Below are positions 56,158-64,000 of a stretch of 64,000 nt of DNA, one piece after another. The stretch spans positions 1,178,001 to 1,242,000 of the forward strand of contig NZ_OW370537.1 in assembly GCF_936270145.1 (NCBI RefSeq), written 5' to 3'. The notes beneath the pieces are model-generated. The model worked only from the letters and a program-made list of their open reading frames with translations. It was not told the origin of the DNA and did no database searches. Position numbers and translations under genes: made by a program. Origin of the DNA: Wolbachia endosymbiont of Oedothorax gibbosus. GTDB lineage: Bacteria > Pseudomonadota > Alphaproteobacteria > Rickettsiales > Anaplasmataceae. Positions within the stretch are counted from its first letter, which is position 1; every line of letters starts with the position of its first letter.

Positions 56158-56542
56158 GGACAAAGAGCTATAAAAAAAAATTTTTACTCTAACGAAAAAA
56201 TTACTTCCGCATATTAAAAACCTCATTACAATAATAGTAGAGATATTTAGAGAGCTCAAGATCTATCTCCGTCTGCAGACTTTTCACTAAATAATCAAAT
56301 TCAGCAAAAAATGTAGCGTATCTTCTTCAGTGTATGTGGGTGCACACGCATGCTTATACCAACCCTCATAAATAACTAGACAAATAATTCACAGAGCAAA
56401 TGGTTTTGATCGAACTTTCCGTAATATCTCGAATAAATTCAGATACAGCATTTTCAAGTAATTTATACCAATCTCCACTAATAGATAGACAAATAGTAAA
56501 AACTACAAATAATTGAGGCTAGAAAGAATAAATATGTAGTTT

Positions 56543-57067
56543 ATGGCAGGAAAAAGTAAAGCAATAGGAGAAGAACTATATAATCAATGCAAGTTAGAAT
56601 TAAAAAAATATGGAATAAGAGGAGAGATAGGAAGAAGGTTACAAGCAATAATATCAGCAAAGGAGTATGGTATCTCAAAAGTTGCTAAAATATATAGAAT
56701 TACGAGAACGACATTAATGAAATGGATTGCAAGATTTAAAGAAAAAGGTGTTATTGGGTTTGCAATACAGCCAGGGCGAGGACCTAAACCAAAACTGAAC
56801 GAGGAGAAGAAGGAAAAAATAAGAGAGGTAATAGAAGAAGATGGGGCAAATCTGACTGCTAAAAAATTGCAAGGTATAGTTGAAGGAATGTTAGCTATCA
56901 AAGTAAGTGAGTCAACGGCGAGAAGGCTTATGAAGAAGCTAGGATTTACATATATCACACCTCGTCCAGCACATTATAAACAAGACAAAAACAAACAAGA
57001 GGAGTTCAAAAAAAATCTCAATGAAATTGTGGAAAAGAACCGGAAAAAGGAGGTTTTTTTTCGATGA
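56543..57067 (+). CDS. IS630 transposase ORF A (copy 4)
   Basis: Intact, with a translation identical to copy 1 (174 aa, HTH domains). Confidence 0.88.
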   Translation: MAGKSKAIGEELYNQCKLELKKYGIRGEIGRRLQAIISAKEYGISKVAKIYRITRTTLMKWIARFKEKGVIGFAIQPGRGPKPKLNEEKKEKIREVIEEDGANLTAKKLQGIVEGMLAIKVSESTARRLMKKLGFTYITPRPAHYKQDKNKQEEFKKNLNEIVEKNRKKEVFFR

Positions 57068-57554
57068 ATCGAGATTTGGAACGCACTCAAAAGTTGGACA
57101 TGGATGGTTTAAAAAGGGCTCAAGAACACAAGTTAAAGTAAAAATCGGAAGAGAAAACTTCTATCTTTACAGCGCTGTAAATCCCAGGAATGGAGAGGAT
57201 ATTAGCCTACTTGCTCCACATGTAAACACAGATTGCATGAACATATTTTTGGAGCAGATGTCGAAAGATTTGGGGACTAGAGAAGCTTTTCTTATCATGG
57301 ATTGCGCAAGTTGGCATAGGTCTAAAGGTTTAAAAACTCCTGAAAATATCACCATAATTTATTTGCCGCCGTACTCGCCTGAGCTCAATCCTGTGGAAAG
57401 ATTTTGGCAACATTTAAAGGAAAATATAATAAAGAACAAGATGTATGACTCTATTAAATTACTTGAAAATGCTGTATCTGAATTTATTCGAGATATTACG
57501 GAAAGTTCGATCAAAACCATTTGCTCTGTGAATTATTTGTCTAGTTATTTATGA
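57021..57554 (+). CDS. IS630 transposase ORF B (copy 4)
   Basis: Intact, with a translation identical to copy 1, D15/D94/E126 present. Copies 1, 2 and 4 are the three that could encode an active transposase. Confidence 0.86.
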   Translation: MKLWKRTGKRRFFFDESRFGTHSKVGHGWFKKGSRTQVKVKIGRENFYLYSAVNPRNGEDISLLAPHVNTDCMNIFLEQMSKDLGTREAFLIMDCASWHRSKGLKTPENITIIYLPPYSPELNPVERFWQHLKENIIKNKMYDSIKLLENAVSEFIRDITESSIKTICSVNYLSSYL

Positions 57555-57953
57555 GGGTTGGTATTAATAGAGTCATACATCTTGTTCTTTATTATATTTT
57601 CCTTTAAATGTTGCCAAAATCTTTCCACAGGATTGAGCTCAGGCGAGTACGGCGGCAAATAAATTATGGTGATATTTTCAGGAGTTTTTAAACCTTTAGA
57701 CCTATGCCAACTTGCGCAATCCATGATAAGAAAAGCTTCTCTAGTCCCCAAATCTTTCGACATCTGCTCCAAAAATATGTTCATGCAATCTGTGTTTACA
57801 TGTGGAGCAAGTAGGCTAATATCCTCTCCATTCCTGGGATTTACAGCGCTGTAAAGATAGAAGTTTTCTCTTCCGATTTTTACTTTAACTTGTGTTCTTG
57901 AGCCCTTTTTAAACCATCCATGTCCAACTTTTGAGTGCGTTCCAAATCTCGAT

Positions 57954-58478
57954 TCATCGAAAAAAAACCTCCTTTTTCCGGTTCTTTTCCACAATTTCAT
58001 TGAGATTTTTTTTGAACTCCTCTTGTTTGTTTTTGTCTTGTTTATAATGTGCTGGACGAGGTGTGATATATGTAAATCCTAGCTTCTTCATAAGCCTTCT
58101 CGCCGTTGACTCACTTACTTTGATAGCTAACATTCCTTCAACTATACCTTGCAATTTTTTAGCAGTCAGATTTGCCCCATCTTCTTCTATTACCTCTCTT
58201 ATTTTTTCCTTCTTCTCCTCGTTCAGTTTTGGTTTAGGTCCTCGCCCTGGCTGTATTGCAAACCCAATAACACCTTTTTCTTTAAATCTTGCAATCCATT
58301 TCATTAATGTCGTTCTCGTAATTCTATATATTTTAGCAACTTTTGAGATACCATACTCCTTTGCTGATATTATTGCTTGTAACCTTCTTCCTATCTCTCC
58401 TCTTATTCCATATTTTTTTAATTCTAACTTGCATTGATTATATAGTTCTTCTCCTATTGCTTTACTTTTTCCTGCCAT
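57954..58478 (-). CDS. IS630 transposase ORF A (copy 5)
   Basis: Intact and identical in translation to the other copies; the partner ORF B is interrupted. Confidence 0.85.
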   Translation of the reverse strand: MAGKSKAIGEELYNQCKLELKKYGIRGEIGRRLQAIISAKEYGISKVAKIYRITRTTLMKWIARFKEKGVIGFAIQPGRGPKPKLNEEKKEKIREVIEEDGANLTAKKLQGIVEGMLAIKVSESTARRLMKKLGFTYITPRPAHYKQDKNKQEEFKKNLNEIVEKNRKKEVFFR

Positions 58479-58633
58479 AAACTACATATTTATTCTTTCT
58501 AGCCTCAATTATTTGTAGTTTTTACTATTTGTCTATCTATTAGTGGAGATTGGTATTAATTTCTGTCGTATGTGCGTTGCATTTTTTCTGAATCTTTTTT
58601 ATATGGGGGGTTTTATGCCCAGATACTTGACTT

Positions 58634-58726
58634 TATAGCTAAAGTAACTTAGGTTAACCGTCATTCCGCTACTCATTAGCGGAATCTATGCCGCGGCGGT
58701 ATGACATAGGGATTGGGTTAGCTATA
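58634..58726. repeat. Complete MITE-like family A element with TATAGCTAA ends
   Basis: This 93-bp unit starts TATAGCTAAAGTAACTTAGG and ends GATTGGGTTAGCTATA, so its ends form a 9-bp inverted repeat (TATAGCTAA/TTAGCTATA). Inside is the family A core (GTCATTCCGCT, AGCGGAATC, CCGCGG, CGGTATGAC). Confidence 0.85.
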
Positions 58727-58755
58727 AAGTTCCAAATGACTTAATTGAAGTTAAG

Positions 58756-58827
58756 AGGCCGGGACCGGAATTGAACCGGTATAAAAGGATTTGCAGTCCT
58801 CCGCATAAGCCATTCTGCCACCCAGCC
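58756..58827 (-). tRNA. tRNA-Cys (anticodon GCA)
   Basis: The minus strand folds as a 72-nt cloverleaf: acceptor GGCTGGG/CCCGGCC, D arm with GGCAGAATGGCTTATGC, anticodon stem GAGGA/TCCTT around CTGCAAA (anticodon GCA), and T arm ACCGGTTCAATTCCGGT. CCA is not encoded. It sits 5 bases downstream of the fba stop. Confidence 0.96.
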
Positions 58828-58832
58828 GTTTT

Positions 58833-59732
58833 TTATGTGTAGATATCCATTATATCTTTTAGCATAGATAAAGCTTCTTCTTTTTTTCGTTGAAAAGTGT
58901 TACGTCCAATGATTGAACCATTACCACCACCCTGCTTAATTTCTTTTGCTTCATTGCATATGTCATCTACTTCCTTCGACTCGCCACCAGAAAAAACTAC
59001 TACTCTTTTCCCTGCAAAACAAGATCTTTTAACATATTCAATTCTTTTAGATAATGATTCAATATTTTCTGTTTCTATTTTCTCTCTTTCCAAATATTTA
59101 GTTGGAAGTTTTACTTTGATTATATTAGCGCCAAGTAAAGCTGCCATGTGCGCAGCATAGGCAATAACATCAACTGCTGTTTCACCTTCTTTGGAAATTC
59201 CTTCACCGCGTGGATAAGACCATAGCACTACTGCAAGCCCATAAGATTTGGCTTCAGCTATGATTCCACGGGCTTCTTCCATCATATCGAAACACTTAGC
59301 AGAACCAGGATATATAGTAAATCCAACAGCCAAGCAGCCCAAACGCAGCGCATCTTTCACAGAAGAGGTGATTGCCTGATCAGAGGTTAGATCTTTTGAA
59401 TGTAAAGAGTTGGAATTATTAAGTTTCAAAATAAGTGGGAGCATTCCAGCATAAGTTGAAGCACCAGCTTCAATCATACCAAGTGGAGCAGCATATGCAC
59501 TTACTCCCGAATCAACTGCAAGCTGAAAATGATAATGTGGGTCATAAGCATCAGGGTTAACTTCAAAGCTTTTTATTGGTCCGTGCTCAAATCCTTGATC
59601 TACTGGCAGAATCACTAACTTGCCAGTGTTGCCAAGCTTTCCATGCATGAGAATACGAGTAAGATTTGCTTTTACCCCGGGGTTTTCACTTTCGTAGTAG
59701 CTTAGGACTTGTTTTACTTTATCACTTATCAC
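58833..59732 (-). CDS. Class I fructose-bisphosphate aldolase (DhnA type)
   Basis: A Schiff-base aldolase of the archaeal/bacterial DhnA (FbaB) type, acting on fructose 1,6-bisphosphate, in Wolbachia mainly for gluconeogenesis. Motifs are LVILPVDQGFEHGP, AYAAPLGMIEAGAS, LWSYPRGEGIS, IIKVKLPTKY (Schiff-base Lys), VVFSGGESKE and GNGSIIGRNTFQR (phosphate site). 299 aa is typical. tRNA-Cys lies just beyond the stop. Confidence 0.93.
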   Translation of the reverse strand: MISDKVKQVLSYYESENPGVKANLTRILMHGKLGNTGKLVILPVDQGFEHGPIKSFEVNPDAYDPHYHFQLAVDSGVSAYAAPLGMIEAGASTYAGMLPLILKLNNSNSLHSKDLTSDQAITSSVKDALRLGCLAVGFTIYPGSAKCFDMMEEARGIIAEAKSYGLAVVLWSYPRGEGISKEGETAVDVIAYAAHMAALLGANIIKVKLPTKYLEREKIETENIESLSKRIEYVKRSCFAGKRVVVFSGGESKEVDDICNEAKEIKQGGGNGSIIGRNTFQRKKEEALSMLKDIMDIYT

Positions 59733-59793
59733 TATAATTCAAATTAAATTTAAGTTATAAATTGTAACAAAGATGAAGTTCAATACAAGGATT

Positions 59794-62100
59794 TTAAACT
59801 ATATCAAAAGCAATTTTACTTTCTACTTTATTCATATAGATTCTTAATTTCTTTCCTTTTATTAATTTACGATTCAGTATTTCTTCCGCTAAGTAACTTT
59901 TTATCTCTTTTTCAATAAGTCTCTCTATTGGACGTGCTCCCATTTCCTTACTATAACCCATTTGTACAAGATAAGATTTCACTTCATCCTCTACTAAGCA
60001 GTTTATGCCTTTTTGCGTCAGTTGCTTTTTCAGTTCTAGGATAAATTTATCCACAATATGCAAAATCACATCCGTACTTAAGTCAGAAAAAGAAATAATC
60101 GCATCAAGACGATTACGAAATTCAGGGCTAAAAACCTGTTCTATTGCTTTTTCGCTATCACCAATGTTAAAATTTTTATGCCCAAAGCCAACAAAACTTT
60201 TGCTGCGTTCAACTGCTCCTGCATTAGTTGTCATAATTAAGATTATATTGGAAAAGTTAACTTTACGTCCGTAAGTGTCTGTAACGCAACCATAATCCAT
60301 AATTTGTAGCAATATATTATAGATATCGCTATGAGCCTTTTCAATTTCATCAAGCAGCACAACACTATATTGATTGTTAGATACAGACTCTGTGAGTAAT
60401 CCACCCTGATCATAACCTACATATCCAGGAGGAGAACCAATCATCCTTGATATCGTATGAGATTCAATATATTCGGACATATCAAAGCGTATAAGATTCA
60501 TGCTCATGCTTTCTGCTAATTGTTTTGCTAGCTCGGTTTTACCAACACCAGTTGGTCCTGCAAAAAGATAATTTGCTAAAGGCTTATTGTAATTTCTCAA
60601 CCCAGATTTAGCAATTTTAATAGAACTAACAAGAGATTCTATTGCCTGCTCTTGGCCAAAAATCACCTTCTCTAGATTAGCTTTTAAAGACTTTACTTTC
60701 TGCAAATCATCAGATTCAGATCCGCAAGGCACATTTGTAATTCTAGTAATGGTATTCTTAATATCTCTACTATTTACAATTTTACCCCTGTTTCTTAGCA
60801 ATTTACAATATGCCCCTGCCTCATCAATAACATCAACCGCTTTATCAGGTAATATTCGCCCAGTAATATACTTATGCGAAAGTTCAGCCGCAGACCTAAT
60901 GGCATTCTTTGTATAATATACTCCATGATACCCTTCATAGTAGTGCTTTATACCATCTAGTATCTTTATCGTTTCGTTAACAGAAGATTCCTTAACATTA
61001 ATTTTTTGAAACCTCCTCGCTAATGCTTTATCTTTTTCAAAACTATTGCTGTATTCTCTATATGTGGTTGCACCTATACAACGCAGTGTACCTCTTGCAA
61101 GCGCAGGTTTGAGTAGGTTACCTGCATCAAGAAAGCTACCACTTGTAGAACCTGCTCCAATGATAGTGTGTATTTCGTCAATAAAAAGGATAGCACCTGG
61201 TTTTGCCTCAATTGCTTTTATTATAGATTTTATTCTCTCTTCAAAATCACCTCTGTAGCGTGTCCCTGCAAGGAGTGACCCTAAATCCAAAGCATAAATT
61301 ATACTGGACCTGAGTGCACTCGGAACACTGCCTTCAATGATCTTGAGTACCAAACCCTCAACTATTGTGGTTTTGCCAACACCTGGGTCTCCAACATATA
61401 AAGGGTTGTTTTTTCTACGCCTCAATAATATTTCTATAGTGCGATTTAACTCATAATCACGACCAATAACATAATCTATTTTTTTGCTTCTTGCATAGTC
61501 ATTTAAATTTTTACAATAACTTTGTAGAATTTCTTCATCTTTTAGTAGCTCACCTTTATTTACTGTAGTAGAAGCGTCATTATTTTTATCAAGTTTTACT
61601 TTATGATTGGTGGTGTATTCATCTATATCGTTAGAGTATTTCATATTAGATATATGGTAAATCAAATTGGAATCTTTCGCACTTTGTTTCTGCAATAGAT
61701 CTTCAACGTATAAATCTTGCCCAGACAAAATTTCTACTAGAACACTTGCTCCATTTATTTCTTTTTTCCCCAAGCTATGAGCCCGTATTATTGCTCTGTG
61801 TATTATGCATTGAAACATTGAGCTAGGTTTAACTCCACTGATAATCAATTCAGAATTGCTTTGTAAAAACCCTTTTATATTATTATTATAATCATTAGCT
61901 TTAATATTGCATCTTGATAGAATGTTATCCATATTGATGATTTCATCGGCTCTGATATTACATCTTGATAAAACGTAATTTACATCCACGTCTTTAGTTA
62001 ACGCCAGCAATAAATGTTCTACTTTCGCATATTTAAGATTAAAATTAGAAGCAATGAATAGTGCTCTATTCAAACTTGCCTCTAAGTTTTTGGAAATCAT
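59794..62100 (-). CDS. clpA: ATP-dependent Clp protease ATPase subunit ClpA
   Basis: ClpA unfolds substrates for ClpP. An N-domain (residues 1-150) is followed by two AAA+ modules with Walker A at 237-244 (GDPGVGKT) and 515-522 (GPTGVGKT), Walker B ILFIDEIHTI and VVLLDEIEKAH, and the C-terminal ARPIERLIEKEI. The lack of the ClpB middle coiled coil and the 768-aa length make it ClpA. The N-domain has a 17-residue duplication (LSRCNI at 44 and again at 61). clpS is not adjacent. Confidence 0.95.
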   Translation of the reverse strand: MISKNLEASLNRALFIASNFNLKYAKVEHLLLALTKDVDVNYVLSRCNIRADEIINMDNILSRCNIKANDYNNNIKGFLQSNSELIISGVKPSSMFQCIIHRAIIRAHSLGKKEINGASVLVEILSGQDLYVEDLLQKQSAKDSNLIYHISNMKYSNDIDEYTTNHKVKLDKNNDASTTVNKGELLKDEEILQSYCKNLNDYARSKKIDYVIGRDYELNRTIEILLRRRKNNPLYVGDPGVGKTTIVEGLVLKIIEGSVPSALRSSIIYALDLGSLLAGTRYRGDFEERIKSIIKAIEAKPGAILFIDEIHTIIGAGSTSGSFLDAGNLLKPALARGTLRCIGATTYREYSNSFEKDKALARRFQKINVKESSVNETIKILDGIKHYYEGYHGVYYTKNAIRSAAELSHKYITGRILPDKAVDVIDEAGAYCKLLRNRGKIVNSRDIKNTITRITNVPCGSESDDLQKVKSLKANLEKVIFGQEQAIESLVSSIKIAKSGLRNYNKPLANYLFAGPTGVGKTELAKQLAESMSMNLIRFDMSEYIESHTISRMIGSPPGYVGYDQGGLLTESVSNNQYSVVLLDEIEKAHSDIYNILLQIMDYGCVTDTYGRKVNFSNIILIMTTNAGAVERSKSFVGFGHKNFNIGDSEKAIEQVFSPEFRNRLDAIISFSDLSTDVILHIVDKFILELKKQLTQKGINCLVEDEVKSYLVQMGYSKEMGARPIERLIEKEIKSYLAEEILNRKLIKGKKLRIYMNKVESKIAFDIV

Positions 62101-62208
62101 CTCCTATTCTCTTTAAAAGTGGGAACTCATATATAATGAATAGCACACAATTATTAAAAAAATTGAAATCCAGGAGTTCGCTGTAGCCAATTTGAATTCC
62201 CACTATGG

Positions 62209-62309
62209 ATCTACGTCATACCGCCGCGGATAGATTCTGCTAATGAGTAGCGGAATGACGAGTTTTATGCTTATCAAGTTATAGGTAAATCCAGTTTGGA
62301 TTAGCTATA
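62209..62309. repeat. Palindromic repeat (family A)
   Basis: In the 62101-62393 gap, TACGTCATACCGCCGCGGAT, AGATTCTGCTAATGAGTAGC and GGAATGACGAG form the core, followed by GGATTAGCTATA as the right end. No gene is seen in the gap. Confidence 0.8.
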
Positions 62310-62393
62310 TATTTTTTCTACCATTCCCCAATCACTTTGCTTTGCAGCAAGTCTATTAGAGTTTTTAAAGAATGGAAGAATAGTTAAAGTATA

Positions 62394-63620
62394 TTAATAC
62401 GCTTTTTCTAGTACTCTGCTTTTCTTCTTAAATGCATTGATCTTTTTTCTACCATATTTAGTCTTTAACGTACTTGGCCTTTTAAAGACCTTTTTGCTGT
62501 TACGTTTTTTAAATTGCACACTACAATCAAAATTTGGCTCTCCTTCTTTGTCTGCCAGTGCAGGTAATCTTCTCTTATCTTGAGGTGTAACAAAAGATAG
62601 CGCATGCCCTTCAGCTCCAGCACGTGCAGTTCTACCTATACGATGAATATAGTCAGCTTGCGATTGTGGTGCATCATAATTGATAACATGTTGAATGTGG
62701 GGAATATCAAGGCCGCGAGAAGCAACATCTGTTGCAACCATGATTTGGTTACGGCCACGACGAAAAGAATTAATGACCCTTTCGCGCTTGTGCTGCCTTA
62801 AATCACCATGAATTGCTAAAGCGCTATAGTCATCTTTGTGCAATCTGCTAGCTAGCTGATCCGCCCCTTGCTTTGTTTTGACAAAGATAATGATTGATCC
62901 TTCGCGCTGACATAGTTGCATAACAAGCTTTCCATATTTTTCTGATTCTGATGCATAAACAATTTCTTGCTTAATTTTTACAGAAGTTATAGCCTCACAA
63001 TCAACAGAAACACGTTCTGGTCGATTAAGGTGCTTCTCAGTAAGTTTAACTATATCACTAGGAAGAGTTGCAGAAAACATAAGAGTCTGCCGTATTTTTG
63101 GCAGATATTTCATGATCCCTTCAATTTGAATTCCAAAGCCCATATCAAACATACGATCCGTTTCATCAAGCACAAGAACGCTAACATTGCGAGTAATCAA
63201 AGTTTTACGCTCAATATGGTCTATAATACGACCAGGAGTACCTATTACAATTTGTGGTTTTTTCTGAAGTTGGTTTAGCTGCCTAAAAATAGGCTCACCA
63301 CCAATCAATAAAGCGACCCTTAGTGCAGAATTTTGAGATAAGAGTTTTCTTATCTCATTTGTTACCTGATGCGCAAGCTCCCTGGTTGGCACAATGACTA
63401 AAGCTGAACCAGTGTTAGGCTCATTCAGTAACTTAGCAACCAACGGAATAGCAAATGCCAAAGTTTTTCCAGTTCCTGTTTGAGCAGATCCAAGAATATC
63501 TTTACCCTGCAGGGCTAAAGGGATCGCTTGTATTTGAATTGGGGTCGGGACAAAAAGATTATTTTTATCTAGAGCTTGTGTAAGCAAAACTGGGAGACCC
63601 ATCTCATGAAAATTATTCAC
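62394..63620 (-). CDS. DEAD-box RNA helicase (RhlE/DeaD type) with DETD motif
   Basis: The 408-aa protein has the full helicase core: Q motif (FVPTPIQIQAIPLAL), motif I AQTGTGKT, Ia VPTRELAHQ, motif II DETD (in LVLDETDRMFDMGFG), motif III SAT, and motif VI HRIGRTARAG. The tail is Lys/Arg-rich (FKKRNSKKVFKRPSTLKTKY), as in RNA-binding extensions. Motif II has Thr in place of the usual Ala, but both acidic residues are kept. A cold-shock gene lies 35 bases upstream, suggesting a joint cold or RNA-structure response. Confidence 0.93.
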   Translation of the reverse strand: MNNFHEMGLPVLLTQALDKNNLFVPTPIQIQAIPLALQGKDILGSAQTGTGKTLAFAIPLVAKLLNEPNTGSALVIVPTRELAHQVTNEIRKLLSQNSALRVALLIGGEPIFRQLNQLQKKPQIVIGTPGRIIDHIERKTLITRNVSVLVLDETDRMFDMGFGIQIEGIMKYLPKIRQTLMFSATLPSDIVKLTEKHLNRPERVSVDCEAITSVKIKQEIVYASESEKYGKLVMQLCQREGSIIIFVKTKQGADQLASRLHKDDYSALAIHGDLRQHKRERVINSFRRGRNQIMVATDVASRGLDIPHIQHVINYDAPQSQADYIHRIGRTARAGAEGHALSFVTPQDKRRLPALADKEGEPNFDCSVQFKKRNSKKVFKRPSTLKTKYGRKKINAFKKKSRVLEKAY

Positions 63621-63655
63621 AATACGTTAATCCTATTAAAAGACTTCATAATAGA

Positions 63656-63907
63656 TTAATCTTCCAATCTTAAATTTATTGCAGATTTTTTATCTTCTCC
63701 GTTTCTACCGCGCTCCTCTTTAACCTCATAACTCACCCTTTCCCCTTTTATTCCTTTCTCTTTATTCTCTCCTTTAAGTGCCTCAGGCCTTATTCCTGAA
63801 CGTTCCAACGTGCTAATATGTACAAAAACGTCACCCCCTTTACCTTCTGGCTTGATGAAACCATAGCCTTTTTCGGCATTAAACCATTTTACATTACCAA
63901 ATTCCAT
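63656..63907 (-). CDS. Cold-shock domain protein
   Basis: The CSD fold is clear: [20 protein letters not shown] with RNP1 (KGYGFI), then [14 protein letters not shown] with RNP2 (VFVHI). At 83 aa it is about 15 residues longer than E. coli CspA because of a charged stretch ([19 protein letters not shown]). It probably acts as an RNA chaperone. It shares direction and closeness with the helicase gene. Confidence 0.95.
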   Translation of the reverse strand: MEFGNVKWFNAEKGYGFIKPEGKGGDVFVHISTLERSGIRPEALKGENKEKGIKGERVSYEVKEERGRNGEDKKSAINLRLED

Positions 63908-63947
63908 TTAAACAACTCCTAAATTATTAACTAATATTACTAATGTG

Positions 63948-64000
63948 ATGAAAAACTTTGAAATTACGATTGAGAATGCTTTAAGCTTAGCTATTGAAAC
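63948..64000 (+). CDS. Start of an unidentified gene (partial)
   Basis: ATG 63948 opens a frame (MKNFEITIENALSLAIET) that runs to the window end. It is divergent from the cold-shock gene. It is too short for identification. Confidence 0.35.
   Translation, partial: MKNFEITIENALSLAIE

Larger units (their letters stand above)
56466..57563 (+). mobile_element. IS630-family element, copy 4 (plus), nested in copy 5
   Basis: The element is flanked by TTA (56463-56465, 57564-57566). The interrupted site is known exactly from copy 2 (CAAGTAATTTAATAGAGTC), so the 3-bp duplication is proven here rather than assumed. Confidence 0.94.
56358..58000 (-). pseudogene. IS630 transposase ORF B (copy 5), split by copy 4
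   Basis: The 5' part is at 57564-58000 and is cut after KMYDSI. The 3' part ([17 protein letters not shown] and onward) lies at about 56366-56465, on the other side of copy 4. The DDE residues are in the 5' part, but the C-terminal end is displaced. Confidence 0.85.
56357..58555 (-). mobile_element. IS630-family element, copy 5 (minus), split by copy 4
   Basis: The outer element runs from TACCAACCCTCATAAATAAC to ...GAGATTGGTA and is flanked by TTA (56354-56356, 58556-58558). Its length, 2199 bp, equals two elements of 1098 bp plus a 3-bp inner duplication. Confidence 0.92.
56201..58620 (-). pseudogene. 3' fragment of an unknown gene, interrupted by IS630 copy 5
   Basis: With the nested IS copies removed, the minus strand reads about KKIQKKCNAHTTEIKHACAP then TYTEEDTLHF. 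After a 1-base shift it goes on as AEFDYLVKSLQTEIDLELSK and YLYYYCNEVFNMRK, ending at TAA 56201-56203. There is no start codon and one frameshift, so this is the dead 3' end of a gene. I do not recognise the family. Confidence 0.4.

Overview
The window looks like a piece of a Wolbachia chromosome (Rickettsiales, Anaplasmataceae). The grounds are the low GC content, a reduced set of conserved alphaproteobacterial housekeeping genes in short operons (ubiX-folD with gapR, ihfA-merR, hslVU, ruvAB, NDUFA12-mlaD), the insertion-sequence families present (IS4, IS5, IS66, IS256, IS481, IS630 and IS982 types), and two families of short GC-richer palindromic repeats found between and inside genes. No phage module, CRISPR array or rRNA gene is visible. 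Two tRNA genes are present, tRNA-Arg(CCG) and tRNA-Cys(GCA). All calls come from reading the sequence; no database search was possible.

Layout. 1-6.5 kb: partial XRE regulator, purE, mutL, a repeat-rich gap, sucA. 6.5-10.7 kb: transposon graveyard with an IS4 element in a palindrome, an IS982 element in a decayed ORF, an IS481 remnant and a decayed IS256 whose end now forms the 3' end of a hydrolase gene. 10.7-16.7 kb (minus): hydrolase, cytochrome c, then corC-gapR-ubiX-folD, and argD. 17-22 kb (plus): type I secretion ATPase and a three-gene operon resembling the inner-membrane platform of type II secretion or type IV pili. 22-26 kb: tRNA-Arg, ssb, dapA, small membrane ORFs, guaA. 26-32 kb: ruvAB between two inverted IS630 copies, the second of which splits the 3-methyladenine DNA glycosylase gene. 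32-37 kb: purF-rodA-mrpD diverging from NDUFA12-mlaD. 37-43 kb (minus): outer-membrane protein, leuS, LytM lipoprotein, merR, ihfA, MFS transporter. 43-51 kb: nonsense-split ORF, hslVU, gshA, hemH, two unidentified membrane proteins, ndk. 51-58.6 kb: nested IS elements around rnc and pyrD. 58.7-64 kb (minus): tRNA-Cys, class I aldolase, clpA, a DEAD-box helicase, a cold-shock protein.

The metabolic genes cover purine synthesis and salvage (purE, purF, guaA, ndk), pyrimidine synthesis (pyrD), folate (folD), haem (hemH), ubiquinone (ubiX), lysine/diaminopimelate (dapA), glutathione (gshA) and the TCA cycle (sucA). DNA repair is represented by mutL, ruvAB and a broken glycosylase gene; protein quality control by hslVU and clpA.

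The main points of interest are: (1) palindromic repeats inserted in frame into ubiX, dapA and leuS; (2) five IS630-type copies with 3-bp TNA target duplications, verifiable from a nested copy, and a prfB-like +1 frameshift signal; (3) a triple nest of IS982 in IS630 in IS5, reconstructable to the base; (4) the GspL/PilM-like, PilO-like and secreted-protein operon at 19.1-22.0 kb.
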